NCBI GenBank assembly: GCA_013824865.1
Contig: PNON01000025.1
Span: 1 to 32,435 of the forward strand
DNA length: 32,435 nucleotides
Origin: Anaerolinea sp.
Lineage (GTDB): Bacteria; Chloroflexota; Anaerolineae; Anaerolineales; Anaerolineaceae
Direction of reading: 5' to 3'
Below, in pieces: positions 32,381 to 32,435 of the stretch; the first letter of the stretch is position 1; each line of letters begins with the position of its first letter. The notes under the pieces were generated by a model. That model was not told where the DNA came from. It searched no databases and saw only the letters and a list, made by a program, of their open reading frames with translations. Made by a program: the position numbers and the translations under genes.

Positions 32381-32435
32381 TTTTTATCCTCAATATGACC
32401 TGGGACTTCAATTTCGATTTCCTAGATTAAAGTAA

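Overview
The window looks like a chromosomal segment of a Chloroflexota bacterium, most plausibly Anaerolineae. This is inferred from gene style, not from a phylogenetic marker. The clues are Pro/Thr/Glu-rich linkers after lipobox or signal sequences, a sortase beside an IPVTG-type substrate, a complete Liv amino-acid importer with an Ala/Glu/Pro-linked lipoprotein, and a corrinoid protein of the anaerobic methyltransferase type. There are no transposases, integrases, phage genes, CRISPR arrays, rRNAs or convincing tRNAs, so most of it reads as ordinary chromosome.

Layout. 1-2.2 kb (minus): a sortase and a secreted protein with repeated sorting-like motifs. 2.3-5.3 kb (minus): btuFCD cobalamin importer with promoter, cobalamin riboswitch and intrinsic terminator. 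5.5-8.7 kb: an alpha/beta-hydrolase lipoprotein, a YdeI/DUF1905 protein and a secreted repeat protein. 8.8-11.3 kb: MntP, a GH13 alpha-amylase-family enzyme and an SRPBCC protein. 11.4-13.4 kb (minus): a DegT/DnrJ aminotransferase with a YdjC/ChbG-type deacetylase. 13.6-15.3 kb: a CPBP protease overlapping an EamA transporter. 15.3-20.9 kb (minus): livKHMGF with promoter, long leader, intercistronic hairpin and terminator. 21-24.7 kb: a small membrane protein, a YgbA-family protein, a prolyl-tRNA-synthetase-like protein that has lost key catalytic motifs, a second CPBP-like protein and a bactofilin. 25.0-25.7 kb: a peroxiredoxin-glutaredoxin fusion whose peroxidatic Cys codon is an in-frame TGA. 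25.7-32.4 kb: 3-methyladenine glycosylase, sugar-nucleotide epimerase, moaA, DUF92 protein, PH-like membrane protein, a DegT-family protein lacking the PLP lysine, and a corrinoid-binding protein.

The strongest unusual signal is the peroxiredoxin-glutaredoxin gene. Conventional ORF calling sees only its 3' half, but the frame is open from a well-spaced ATG through one TGA at exactly the catalytic Cys position, followed by a two-stem hairpin resembling a bacterial SECIS. It is very probably a selenoprotein. Next come two degenerate-enzyme paralogues: the ProRS-like protein (motif 2 Arg and the TxE loop missing) and the DegT-like protein (Lys replaced by Gln). Both are long intact frames, so they are more likely repurposed than decaying.

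Functional links: B12 import (btuFCD under riboswitch control) fits with the corrinoid protein at the right edge, which would need the imported cofactor. The sortase and its neighbour form an enzyme-substrate pair. Pairing a PLP aminotransferase with a ChbG-like deacetylase suggests amino-sugar or cell-surface glycan metabolism.
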